A stretch of 14,639 nucleotides of DNA from Bacteroidia bacterium. GTDB taxonomy: Bacteria > Bacteroidota > Bacteroidia > UKL13-3. The translations under genes and the position numbers were made by a program. Positions 1-7,151 of the stretch are shown here, in pieces. The notes beneath the pieces were generated by a model, which saw only the letters and a list, made by a program, of their open reading frames with translations, did no database searches and was not told the DNA's origin. The DNA is taken from assembly GCA_022402405.1 (NCBI GenBank), contig JAKRSG010000181.1:1-14639 (forward strand), read 5' to 3'. Within the stretch, counting starts at the first letter, position 1. Every line of letters starts with the position of its first letter.

Positions 1-64
1 GTGTGAGCTTATTTTCTGGCAATGGATTAAAATCGATAGATAAGATTAGTAAGATTTTGAATAT

Positions 65-110
65 CTAGTATTTGCGAAATATTTATAGCTTATCAATTGG
101 CAAATACTGG
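65..110. terminator. Possible hairpin terminator of an upstream gene
   Basis: A 9-bp perfect inverted repeat (AGTATTTGC at 67-75, GCAAATACT at 100-108) extends to 11 pairs with one G-U wobble (65-75 with 100-110) around a 24-nt loop. A TAG at 66-68 closes an open frame running in from the left edge of the window, so the left arm would include that gene's stop codon. The histidine kinase at the other end of the window shows the same arrangement. The stem is AT-rich and followed only by a loose T-rich stretch, so this could be a weak terminator, an mRNA-end stabiliser, or chance. Confidence 0.3.
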
Positions 111-129
111 ATAATTTTTAACAATTTTA

Positions 130-159
130 TTTCGAAATCGATATAGCTGCCTATATTTA
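130..159 (+). promoter_or_regulatory. Candidate promoter of the SurA-like gene
   Basis: TATATTTA at 152-159 differs in one base from the Bacteroidota -7 element TAnnTTTG. A TTTCG at 130-134 sits 17 nt upstream, at about the place of the -33 TTTG element. The start point would be near 166, giving a leader of roughly 100 nt before the ATG at 271. In AT-rich DNA such matches arise by chance, so this is only a candidate. Confidence 0.25.
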
Positions 160-270
160 CATGCTGATTACAACGATAAAAGTAACATTTAATAAGACTA
201 AATCGTTACAAACAGAGTTTAATCTAGGTTGATTATAATAGAAGAAATGTGTATCTATTCTTGTAATAAA

Positions 271-1614
271 ATGAAGAAAATATTTATGTTTTGTTTGCTA
301 CTAAGCTTTGGTCTAAATCTTAAAGCCCAGATAGTAGACGAAATTATTGCCGTAGTAGCTGATAAAATTATTTTGAGGTCGGATATAGAAGTGGCGCTTG
401 AGCAACTAAGTAGAGACGGGAAACCAGTAACAGACTCTACTAAATGTGCTTTACTAGAACAAAAATTGTTAGAAAATCTCCTTATTCTAAAGGCTCAGGT
501 AGATTCTATTCCGGTTAATGAAGATAGAATAGACGCCGAGTTAGAAGAACGCATACGTTATTTTGCTCAGCAATATGGTGGTGAAAAGGTATTGGAAGAA
601 ATTTATGGAAAAAGTATTGCCGATATTAAAGCTGCCAATAGAGATAAAATCAAAAATAATCAACTCGCTTCTGCAATGATGTCTAAGGTGGTGGCCAATG
701 TAAAAGTAACACCTACGGATGTAAAAAATTATTTCCAATCTATTCCAGAAGATAGCCTACCTTATTTTTCTGCCGAGGTAGAATTAGCACAAATTATTAT
801 TGAACCAAAAATTAGTAAAGAATCTAGACAAGCTGCATTTGAAAAAATTAGTGAATTAAGGCGCCGAATAATGGAAGATGGGGATAAATTTAGCACCCTT
901 GCATTAATATATTCAGATGATAAAGGATCTGCTATTAAAGGTGGAGAACTGGGTTATTTTGGAAGAGGCATGATGGTTCCAGAGTTTGAGGGAATGGCAT
1001 TTAGGCTCAAACCAGATAGCGTTTCTAAGGTTATAGAAACTAAGTTTGGATTTCATATTATTCAAGTAATTCAGAGAAAAGGTGAAGAAGTAAATGCTCG
1101 TCACATTTTAATTATGCCCAAAATTTATTCAACTGATATTCAACTAGCCAAGGAAAAAGCAGATAGTATTATTCAATTAGTTAAATCAGACTCTATAACA
1201 TTTGAGGAAGCTGCTAAAAAATTCTCTTCAGATGAATATACTCGTGGAAGTGGCGGTTTTATTGGTTCTGGTGGACTAGGAAATACACACATCCCAGTAG
1301 ATGAACTCAGCAAAGAACTTAATATTAGCGTTCAAAGCATGGAAGTAGGTGATATTACCGAACCTGAACTAATAACATTACCTGGTCCAGATCAGAAAAA
1401 AGCATGGAGATTTTTCTACCTTAAGAGCGAAACTCCCCCACATAGAGCCAACCTTAAAGACGATTACCAAAAGTTACAAGCAATGGCTTTTGAAAAAAAG
1501 CAACAACAAGTGAAAGATAAATGGGTAGAACGATATAGAAAACAGTTTTATATCCATGTTACAAAACCATATTCAGATTGCGAACAAATTAAACCTTGGA
1601 TTCAAAACAAATAA
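271..1614 (+). CDS. SurA-like periplasmic peptidyl-prolyl cis-trans isomerase (two parvulin domains)
   Basis: Predicted secreted foldase that isomerises X-Pro bonds and probably chaperones outer-membrane or secreted proteins. The ATG at 271 gives 447 aa beginning with a signal peptide: MKK, a hydrophobic core at 4-16, then likely cleavage after LKA at 19. Upstream starts at 229 (TTG) and 247 (ATG) would put a polar stretch before the signal and are less likely. A SurA N-terminal segment follows, with the family-like start IVDEIIAVVADKIILRSDI at 21-39. Two parvulin (PpiC/rotamase) domains lie at about 169-268, with GGELGYFGRGMMVPEFE and KFGFHIIQV, and about 275-385, starting ARHIL. The second ends in a divergent GSGGFIGSGG region, so the first may be the more active. 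A basic C-terminal helix (about 395-425) probably packs on the N-domain, as in SurA. The stop is 6 nt before the MoxR-type gene, so the two are likely co-transcribed. Family assignment is firm; equivalence to E. coli SurA in client range is inferred. Confidence 0.9.
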   Translation: MKKIFMFCLLLSFGLNLKAQIVDEIIAVVADKIILRSDIEVALEQLSRDGKPVTDSTKCALLEQKLLENLLILKAQVDSIPVNEDRIDAELEERIRYFAQQYGGEKVLEEIYGKSIADIKAANRDKIKNNQLASAMMSKVVANVKVTPTDVKNYFQSIPEDSLPYFSAEVELAQIIIEPKISKESRQAAFEKISELRRRIMEDGDKFSTLALIYSDDKGSAIKGGELGYFGRGMMVPEFEGMAFRLKPDSVSKVIETKFGFHIIQVIQRKGEEVNARHILIMPKIYSTDIQLAKEKADSIIQLVKSDSITFEEAAKKFSSDEYTRGSGGFIGSGGLGNTHIPVDELSKELNISVQSMEVGDITEPELITLPGPDQKKAWRFFYLKSETPPHRANLKDDYQKLQAMAFEKKQQQVKDKWVERYRKQFYIHVTKPYSDCEQIKPWIQNK

Positions 1615-1620
1615 TAAATC

Positions 1621-2586
1621 ATGCTAGCTTTTAACAACGATGCAGAGGCAGCCAAAGCGTTGCACCAAAAATTTATTGAACTAAAAAACGAAATTTCTAA
1701 GGCTATAGTTGGGCAGGAAGCAGTTGTAGAAGCCGTACTTATATCTATTTTCTCTAACGGTCACTCTCTTTTAATTGGCTTACCTGGTTTAGCTAAAACA
1801 TTATTAATTAAATCTATTTCAGAAGTACTAGACCTCAAATTTAGTAGGATTCAGTTTACTCCAGATTTAATGCCAAGTGATATTACTGGTTCAGAAATTT
1901 TAGATGAAAGCAGGCAATTCAAATTTATAAGAGGCCCCATATTTGCTAACATTATTTTGGCAGATGAGATAAACAGAACTCCTCCAAAAACCCAAGCCGC
2001 GCTGCTCGAGGCAATGCAGGAAAAAGCTGTTACAACGTGAGGCAAAATTCATCATTTAGAAGCTCCCTTTTTTGTGCTTGCCACCCAAAACCCTATCGAA
2101 CAAGAAGGAACCTACCCTTTGCCTGAAGCGCAATTAGACAGATTTATGTTTAATATAAATCTCGATTACCCTTCATTTAAAGAAGAATTAGAAATTATTA
2201 GAAGCACTACAGGTAATATTACCCCGCAATTAAACAAAATATTACACGCTCAAGAGATTCTATATTTTCAACAGTTAGTACGCCGAGTTCCTGTGGCTGA
2301 TAATGTGCTAGAATATGCAGTAAACTTGGTTAGCAAAACAAGACCAAACACACCGCTTGCTGCAGCTATGGCAAATGATTATCTCGAATTTGGTGCGGGT
2401 CCGCGTGCAGGTCAGTTCTTGTTATTAGGAGCCAAATGCCATGCATTGGTTAAAGGAAAATTCTCTCCAGATATTGAAGATGTGAAGGCAGTGGCCCTAA
2501 ATGTGTTACGCCATAGAATAATTAGGAACTTTAAAGCAGAAGCAGAAGGTATAAGTGCTGATAAAATAATTAGCAGCTTTTTATAA
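1621..2586 (+). pseudogene. MoxR-family AAA+ ATPase interrupted by an in-frame TGA
   Basis: The frame from ATG 1621 to TAA 2586 encodes a complete MoxR-type AAA+ ATPase of 321 codons, a normal family length, except that codon 140 (2038-2040) is TGA. Before it are Walker A GLPGLAKT (53-60, the MoxR variant of GxxGxGKT), LMPSDITG (83-90) and Walker B ILADEIN (112-118) followed by RTPPKTQAALLEAMQE. After it, in the same frame, come sensor 1 (LATQNPIEQEGTYPLPEAQLD, from about 153) and the lid segment with sensor 2 GPRAG (about 260-264). The stop falls in the loop whose family pattern is roughly VT-x-x-GK, where Gly, Asp or Ala is usual, so one change such as GGA to TGA would explain it. As written, translation would give a 139-aa fragment lacking sensors and lid. 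MoxR proteins act as chaperone-like ATPases, often with DUF58/VWA partners, none of which are here. The cause could be a sequencing error, a recent nonsense mutation or readthrough. The 3' end overlaps lutB by 6 nt. Confidence 0.85.
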
Positions 2587-3954
2587 TCCGTTTTTCTCTC
2601 GCCAAAGTTGGTTAAAAGACTTTTCAGCAATTTTTGGAAACTCTCTTTTATCGCCCCACTCGCTTTTATAGAATTGTTTAAAAGTAAAATTCTTTAAAGC
2701 AGCTGGTCTGTTAAGAGCCTTGCGACTTAACATGAATTTTTTCCATGTGTACCACGCTAACTTTTCGCCTGTTTTCTCCAGACCTTGTGCTACAGCCTCA
2801 TGCCTATTTCGCAATAAATGATTATGTAAGTCTATGTTTACCGGACAAACATCGGTGCACTTACCACATATTGTTGAAAGATTACTCAGGTATTGATATT
2901 CCTGAATACCTTGCTGCAAAGGAGCAAGCAGCTGCCCTATAGGGCCGCCTCGGTAACTTTGATACGTTGCATTTCCGCCTGCTATATTATAGACCGGACA
3001 AACATTGCTACAAGCTCCACATTTGATACAGCTTAGAGCCTGACGCTGATCTTGAGTAGCAAGAATATTGGATCTACCATTATCCAATAAAATAACTATA
3101 AACTCTGAAGGGCCTTCTTTATCATCACGATTACCAGGATTAACAATAGTATTATAAGTTGCCAATTGTTGACCACTCGCATGTGTTGAAAGTAAAGAAA
3201 AGAAGAGTTCTAAATCATTGATAGAAGGTAATATTTTATCAATTGAGGCAACAATTATATGTGTTTTAGCAAAGGCAAAACTCAATCTTACATTTCCTTC
3301 ATTTTCTGTAAGCGCCACAGAACCCGTATCTGCAATTAAAAAATTGGCACCCGTTATTCCAATATCTGCTTCATAAAAATGGTGTCTAATTTCGGCTCTT
3401 ATATCACTTGCCCACTCCTCTTGATTGGCCTCAAGCGATGACTTGATTTTAGTATTTAATATAGAACCTACTAATTCGGCTTTTTGATTTAAGGCAGGTA
3501 AATTAGAGTGAAATGGCTTGTCTCCTATTAAATCTATAAGATAATCGCCGAAATCTGTTTCTGTTATTTTTGCATTGCCTTTTCTTAAGTGCTGAACCAA
3601 ACCAATCTCATTGCAAATATCCGATTTACTTTTAACGATTTTGGTTGCTTGAGTTCTTTTAATAATAGCATCAATTTCGGCTAGAGCATTTTGAGCATCG
3701 TATGCCCAAAGAACCTTGCCGCCTTTTCTTATAACGGATCCTTCAAAATCAACCAAGTATTTATCTAAATTCTCTGCAACCTTCCACTTAGTATAGGCCG
3801 CACGCTGCTTGGCTAGAGGCAAGTTCGCGAACGTTTGCATGCCCCTTTCCTGATTAGAAGAAAGCTTATTCAATACAATACCCATTCGAGACCTAAAGTC
3901 CTTATCAGATATTTTTTCCTTTATAGCCTTATTAAACCTCTCTTGTGCGTGCAT
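2581..3954 (-). CDS. lutB: LutB/LldF-family iron-sulfur protein (lactate oxidation type)
   Basis: A 457-aa cytoplasmic protein of the LutB/YkgF family. LutB is the iron-sulfur subunit of the LutABC L-lactate oxidation system, passing electrons on from lactate oxidised to pyruvate. A LUD (DUF162) domain spans about 65-290, with the family-like ETDFGDYLIDL (132-142) and ITGANFLIADTGSVALTENEGN (200-221). The C-terminal part carries ferredoxin-type motifs: Cys309, 312, 315 and 319 in CIKCGACSNVCP, then Cys363, 366 and 370 in CGKCTDVCP. The tail (about 390-457) is basic and aromatic-rich, as in the family. The start at 3954 agrees with a N-terminus leading directly into the conserved region. The usual partners lutA and lutC are not adjacent: panC lies upstream and the MoxR-type gene converges downstream. 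A good promoter lies 38-68 nt before the start. The family is clear; lactate as substrate is inferred from the family only. Confidence 0.87.
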   Translation of the reverse strand: MHAQERFNKAIKEKISDKDFRSRMGIVLNKLSSNQERGMQTFANLPLAKQRAAYTKWKVAENLDKYLVDFEGSVIRKGGKVLWAYDAQNALAEIDAIIKRTQATKIVKSKSDICNEIGLVQHLRKGNAKITETDFGDYLIDLIGDKPFHSNLPALNQKAELVGSILNTKIKSSLEANQEEWASDIRAEIRHHFYEADIGITGANFLIADTGSVALTENEGNVRLSFAFAKTHIIVASIDKILPSINDLELFFSLLSTHASGQQLATYNTIVNPGNRDDKEGPSEFIVILLDNGRSNILATQDQRQALSCIKCGACSNVCPVYNIAGGNATYQSYRGGPIGQLLAPLQQGIQEYQYLSNLSTICGKCTDVCPVNIDLHNHLLRNRHEAVAQGLEKTGEKLAWYTWKKFMLSRKALNRPAALKNFTFKQFYKSEWGDKREFPKIAEKSFNQLWREKNGL

Positions 3955-3991
3955 TTGCCTATTGGCTTTTATTGTTGATTGGGAGATAGTC

Positions 3992-4022
3992 CAAAAATAA
4001 TAATTTATTTAACAAACACAAT
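3992..4022 (-). promoter_or_regulatory. Promoter of lutB
   Basis: On the minus strand, TATTTTTG (3999-3992) matches the Bacteroidota -7 consensus TAnnTTTG at every fixed position. ATTG (4022-4019) lies 19 nt upstream at the -33 position. Transcription would start near 3985, about 30 nt before the lutB ATG at 3954. The site lies in the 79-nt gap between panC and lutB, so lutB can be expressed independently of panC. This is the best-formed promoter in the window, judged by eye. Confidence 0.5.
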
Positions 4023-4033
4023 AACTGCCTCAC

Positions 4034-4876
4034 CTAGGAGCCAATTAGAATATTATCTATTAATCGGGTTGAACCTAATTGAACCGCCACCAAAACTACC
4101 GCATTAGATTGAAACGAATTCAATTCCTCCAATGTTTCTGGGTCACACGCAGCTAAATATTCAAAAACAAATCCAGCATTTTTAAGCGTATCAATGGCTT
4201 GGTTCAGCCCGAATTGCCAAGAATTTGCTTGCCAATTTTGTTCTACTATTTGTAAACTTTTAAAAATAATTGGAGCTAAAGAACGCTCTGTGTTGCTTAA
4301 TCTAACATTTCTGCTACTCATGGCCAGACCATCAGATTCTCTTTCTATCGGACAAATATTAAACTTGATAGAAGGAAAACTTCGGTTTATTAGCGTTTTT
4401 ACTACCAAGCATTGTTGGTAATCTTTCTGTCCGAAGAACACCTCATCTGGACCAACACTTATGAACAGCTTTCTTAAAACTGTAACCACACCATCAAAGT
4501 GCCCAGGTCTGCTGGCACCCTCTAAAACATGAATAAACGGACCAAAATCCTGAGAAGATTCTTTTTGCAGTCCGTTTCCATATACTTCATCTACGTCAGG
4601 ATGATAGAGCACATCACAAGAATTTGATATCAATAATTGGATATCGTTGGCAATGGTTCGAGGATAACTTGCCAAGTCTGAGGCTTGATTAAATTGGGTT
4701 GGATTAACAAAAATGCTACATACTACAATATCACATTTTTGTTTGGCAACGGCAACCAAAGAAAGATGCCCAGCATGCAAAGCACCCATGGTTGGAACGA
4801 ACCCAATTTTCAAATGGGAAGCTTTTTGTTTGTTTATATACGAGCTTAACTCGTCAGATTTTTTAAATAGAATCAC
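4034..4876 (-). CDS. panC: Pantoate--beta-alanine ligase (pantothenate synthetase)
   Basis: Catalyses ATP-dependent condensation of pantoate and beta-alanine to pantothenate, the last step before coenzyme A synthesis begins; cytoplasmic. The 280-aa length is typical for PanC. Visible signatures are PTMGALHAGHLSLV at 28-41 (containing the nucleotidyltransferase HxGH motif, H34-H37), FVNPTQFN (56-63), FGQKDYQQ (148-155) and the KMSKS-equivalent GLAMSSRN (183-190). The start is GTG at 4876; its product MILFKKSDEL matches the short strand-helix beginning usual in PanC, and no better upstream start is apparent. It is divergent from the glycogen-synthase-like gene (114 nt between starts) and codirectional with lutB. 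The stop is TAG. No panB or panD lies in this window. Confidence 0.96.
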   Translation of the reverse strand: MILFKKSDELSSYINKQKASHLKIGFVPTMGALHAGHLSLVAVAKQKCDIVVCSIFVNPTQFNQASDLASYPRTIANDIQLLISNSCDVLYHPDVDEVYGNGLQKESSQDFGPFIHVLEGASRPGHFDGVVTVLRKLFISVGPDEVFFGQKDYQQCLVVKTLINRSFPSIKFNICPIERESDGLAMSSRNVRLSNTERSLAPIIFKSLQIVEQNWQANSWQFGLNQAIDTLKNAGFVFEYLAACDPETLEELNSFQSNAVVLVAVQLGSTRLIDNILIGS

Positions 4877-4957
4877 TTTATTGCTTAGTTATCAAAGTGT
4901 TAGGTTTATAAGGTCAAGTATTGGGGCGAATATTAAGAAAATTATTAACAATTTCCT

Positions 4958-4965
4958 TAACTTTG
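4958..4965 (+). promoter_or_regulatory. -7 element before the glycogen-synthase-like gene
   Basis: TAACTTTG followed by CA matches all fixed positions of the Bacteroidota -7 box. The start point would be near 4972, leaving a leader of about 19 nt before ATG 4991. No convincing -33 TTTG is present at the right distance, so only the -7 part is called. It would drive the glycogen-synthase-like, DUF4270 and DAHP synthase genes. Confidence 0.45.
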
Positions 4966-4990
4966 CATACTTTTTTTAACCCAAGTGAGT

Positions 4991-5809
4991 ATGACAAAAA
5001 AGAGAGTTCTGTTCATTTCATCAGAAATGACTCCTTTCCTAAAAGTAAGTAGTGTAGGTGAGTTGGCAAGAATGTTGCCTCAAGCTATTCAAGAGAAAGA
5101 CAATGAAATCAGGGTGTTAATGCCAAGATTTGGATGTATCAATGAGCGTCGTAACAGATTGCACGAAGTAGTGAGGTTAAGTGGTATTAATATTACCATC
5201 GACGATAACGACAACCCCTTAACTATTAAAGTAGCTTCCTTACCTGAGGCTAAGATGCAAGTATACTTTTTGGACAATGAAGATTATTTTCATAGAAAGT
5301 TTGTTTACACAGATGAAAACAATGCTTTTTATGGCGACAATGACGAGCGCACTATTTTCTTCTGTAAAGGCGCTATTGAAACGGTAAAAAAATTAGGCTG
5401 GCAACCGGATATCATCCACTGTCAAGGTTGGATGACTAGCTTAATCCCATTGTATTTAAAAACTATTTACAAAGATGAGCCTGTATTTAGGTTAGCTAAA
5501 GTTGTTTATTCAGTTTTTGAAAATCAGTTTGAAGAAAGCATGAGTAAAGAATTTGGCAGAAAAGCAAGCTTAAATACGATAGACAATAAGCAAGTATCTT
5601 CACTATCAAATGCTACTTGTTCAGATTTATATATGTCGGGTATTACCCATGCCGATGCTTTAGTTAAAGCCAGCAGTGAAATTCATCCGGATGTAACCAA
5701 GTTTATCAAAAAACAAAAAGGAAAACCGGTTATCGAACATTCTGAAAACGGCGATAATATAGATGCATATATAGATCTGTATGATACATTATTGCAACGT
5801 CAAAATTAA
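4991..5809 (+). CDS. Half-length glycogen/starch-synthase-like protein (GT5 N-domain only)
   Basis: A 272-aa protein resembling the N-terminal Rossmann domain of glycogen/starch synthase (GT5). It begins MTKKRVLFISSEMTPFLKVSS (1-21), where bacterial GlgA has a similar strand-loop ending in the ADP-glucose-binding KTGGL. Here that motif reads K18-V-S-S-V. Further similarities are RVLMPRFG (41-48), the VYFLDNEDYF strand (91-100) and PDIIHCQGWMTSLIPLYL (139-156), which corresponds to the family's PDIxHxHDWxT-type segment. Full GlgA is about 470-530 aa; the whole C-terminal GT-B domain, with the catalytic EX7E-type residues, is missing, and the protein ends in a polar tail. ATG 4991 is preferred to GTG 4985. 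The frame is intact, so it is probably a functional stand-alone protein; such short proteins beside panC are, from memory, recurrent in Bacteroidota. Glycogen synthesis cannot be assumed: a regulatory or binding role is equally possible. It overlaps the DUF4270 gene by 29 nt. Confidence 0.75.
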   Translation: MTKKRVLFISSEMTPFLKVSSVGELARMLPQAIQEKDNEIRVLMPRFGCINERRNRLHEVVRLSGINITIDDNDNPLTIKVASLPEAKMQVYFLDNEDYFHRKFVYTDENNAFYGDNDERTIFFCKGAIETVKKLGWQPDIIHCQGWMTSLIPLYLKTIYKDEPVFRLAKVVYSVFENQFEESMSKEFGRKASLNTIDNKQVSSLSNATCSDLYMSGITHADALVKASSEIHPDVTKFIKKQKGKPVIEHSENGDNIDAYIDLYDTLLQRQN

Positions 5810-7145
5810 ATTCCTTCTCTTTTTATCAGGCATTCTATTTTTAGGTGCTTGTAAGAAAGATGCAGGCTCTGTTGGGGCAGATTTTGTTGGCATTCGCAAC
5901 AATTTTACCACAGAATTAGACACAAGTATTACTCTTACTGCTTACTCTGTAAAAATGGACTCATTAGTGAGTTCAAAACTTACAGCCTTTGCATTGGGAA
6001 GAATAAATGACCCAGAATTTGGAATAAATAATGCGTCGGTTATTACTCAAATCTCTTTACCTGGAAATGAATTTTCGTGGGGTGGCGCTAGCAAACTCGA
6101 CTCAGTTGTTTTGCAATTGAGATACAGAAATTCAATAATGGTAAATGGCACCACTTTACCTGATTATTACGGGGATAAAAATGCTACACATATCTTTAAA
6201 GTATACCTATTAAACGAAGACTTAAACATAGATTCATCTTATTATTCTAGCAGAAAATATAAAACAGATGGCATTGAAATGGGATCGTTTCAAGGTAAAT
6301 TAAATTTCACAGATTCGGTTCCAGTAAAATTAGGAAATCAGGAAGTAAAATATCCGCCTCACATTCGAATTCCCATGAATAACACATTTAAAAATTTGTT
6401 ATTCGAAGCCGAATCGAAAGGTTTTTTTTCAACGAACATCAAATTTAAGGATGCTTTTAAAGGACTAATAATAGTAGATGAAACTCCAGTTAATCAAAAT
6501 GAAGGCGCCATTGTATTTGTGAGACTAACATCAGATTACACATCTTTAGTGGCATACTACAAAGATTCTGTAGCAGCGGCTTTCCCAATTGTTGGAGGTG
6601 TAAGAGGAAGCGAGGCAGCATACAATTATTACGAACAAACCAATGTTCCAAATGGTCTGCTCCAAAAGCCATTTGAAGGAACCCACAGAGATATCGGATA
6701 TGTGCAATCTTTGAATGGTACTAAATTACGTGTTGAGTTCCCAGATCTATCCTCCCTAATAAGCAATCCAAGACTTGCATTAAATGGAGCAGAAATAGTA
6801 TTTACTCCATTAGCTGGCTCTTTTAACGATCCCTATACTTTACCATTAAGCATTTCCCTGGTGGGTTCAGATTCGCTCGGTAGAAACATCTTTTTAAAGG
6901 ACCAATTTACCGAATCAGGCTTGTATTATGGCGGTATCTTAAGCAATAATAGGTATACCTTTAATATCGTTCGTCATTTACAAAACATACTTAACGAAAG
7001 TAAAAAACAGAATGGCTTTAAAGATTATGGTATGAACCTAATTATTAGAGCCGATGACCCTGTTTCTGCACAACGAATTATATTCGATACACGCAGAAAT
7101 AACGGTACATTCAAACTAAAATTAACTTATACGGTTATTAAATAA
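5781..7145 (+). CDS. DUF4270 family lipoprotein
   Basis: A 454-aa predicted envelope lipoprotein of unknown function. The N-terminus has a hydrophobic signal (about 11-23) ending in the lipobox LGAC, with lipidated Cys24 followed by KKD. The mature part shows the DUF4270 pattern: an early GADFVGI-type segment, ELDTSITLTAYSVKMDSL, FALGRINDPEFG, then alternating hydrophobic strands with repeated DS/LDSVVLQLRY elements to a final FDTRRNNGTFKLKLTYTVIK strand. It is largely beta-structured and has no enzymatic motif. ATG 5781 lies inside the end of the glycogen-synthase-like gene (29-nt overlap, different frame). No usable start exists between it and the signal peptide, so the overlap is real and suggests translational coupling. 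DUF4270 proteins are known from Bacteroidota genomes, and the adjacency to the glycogen-synthase-like gene is in my recollection recurrent. The DAHP synthase gene begins 6 nt downstream. Confidence 0.85.
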   Translation: MIHYCNVKIKFLLFLSGILFLGACKKDAGSVGADFVGIRNNFTTELDTSITLTAYSVKMDSLVSSKLTAFALGRINDPEFGINNASVITQISLPGNEFSWGGASKLDSVVLQLRYRNSIMVNGTTLPDYYGDKNATHIFKVYLLNEDLNIDSSYYSSRKYKTDGIEMGSFQGKLNFTDSVPVKLGNQEVKYPPHIRIPMNNTFKNLLFEAESKGFFSTNIKFKDAFKGLIIVDETPVNQNEGAIVFVRLTSDYTSLVAYYKDSVAAAFPIVGGVRGSEAAYNYYEQTNVPNGLLQKPFEGTHRDIGYVQSLNGTKLRVEFPDLSSLISNPRLALNGAEIVFTPLAGSFNDPYTLPLSISLVGSDSLGRNIFLKDQFTESGLYYGGILSNNRYTFNIVRHLQNILNESKKQNGFKDYGMNLIIRADDPVSAQRIIFDTRRNNGTFKLKLTYTVIK

Positions 7146-7151
7146 AAAACG

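Noticed and set aside
229..270. Upstream starts (TTG 229, ATG 247) for the SurA-like gene
   Set aside because: They would place a polar, cysteine-containing stretch ahead of a clear MKK-hydrophobic signal peptide beginning at 271.
2038..2040. TGA reassigned to a sense codon (Trp or Gly code), or selenocysteine
   Set aside because: It is the only in-frame TGA among eleven genes in an AT-rich region where a reassigned codon would be frequent; TGG is used for Trp, TGA ends the DAHP synthase gene, and the position is not a Cys/Sec site. The DAHP synthase stop is weak evidence, since TAA follows one codon later.
2074..2586. Separate gene starting at GTG 2074 (170 aa)
   Set aside because: It begins inside the sensor 1 motif of the MoxR fold, in the same frame as the upstream half; it is the severed C-terminal part, not an independent gene.
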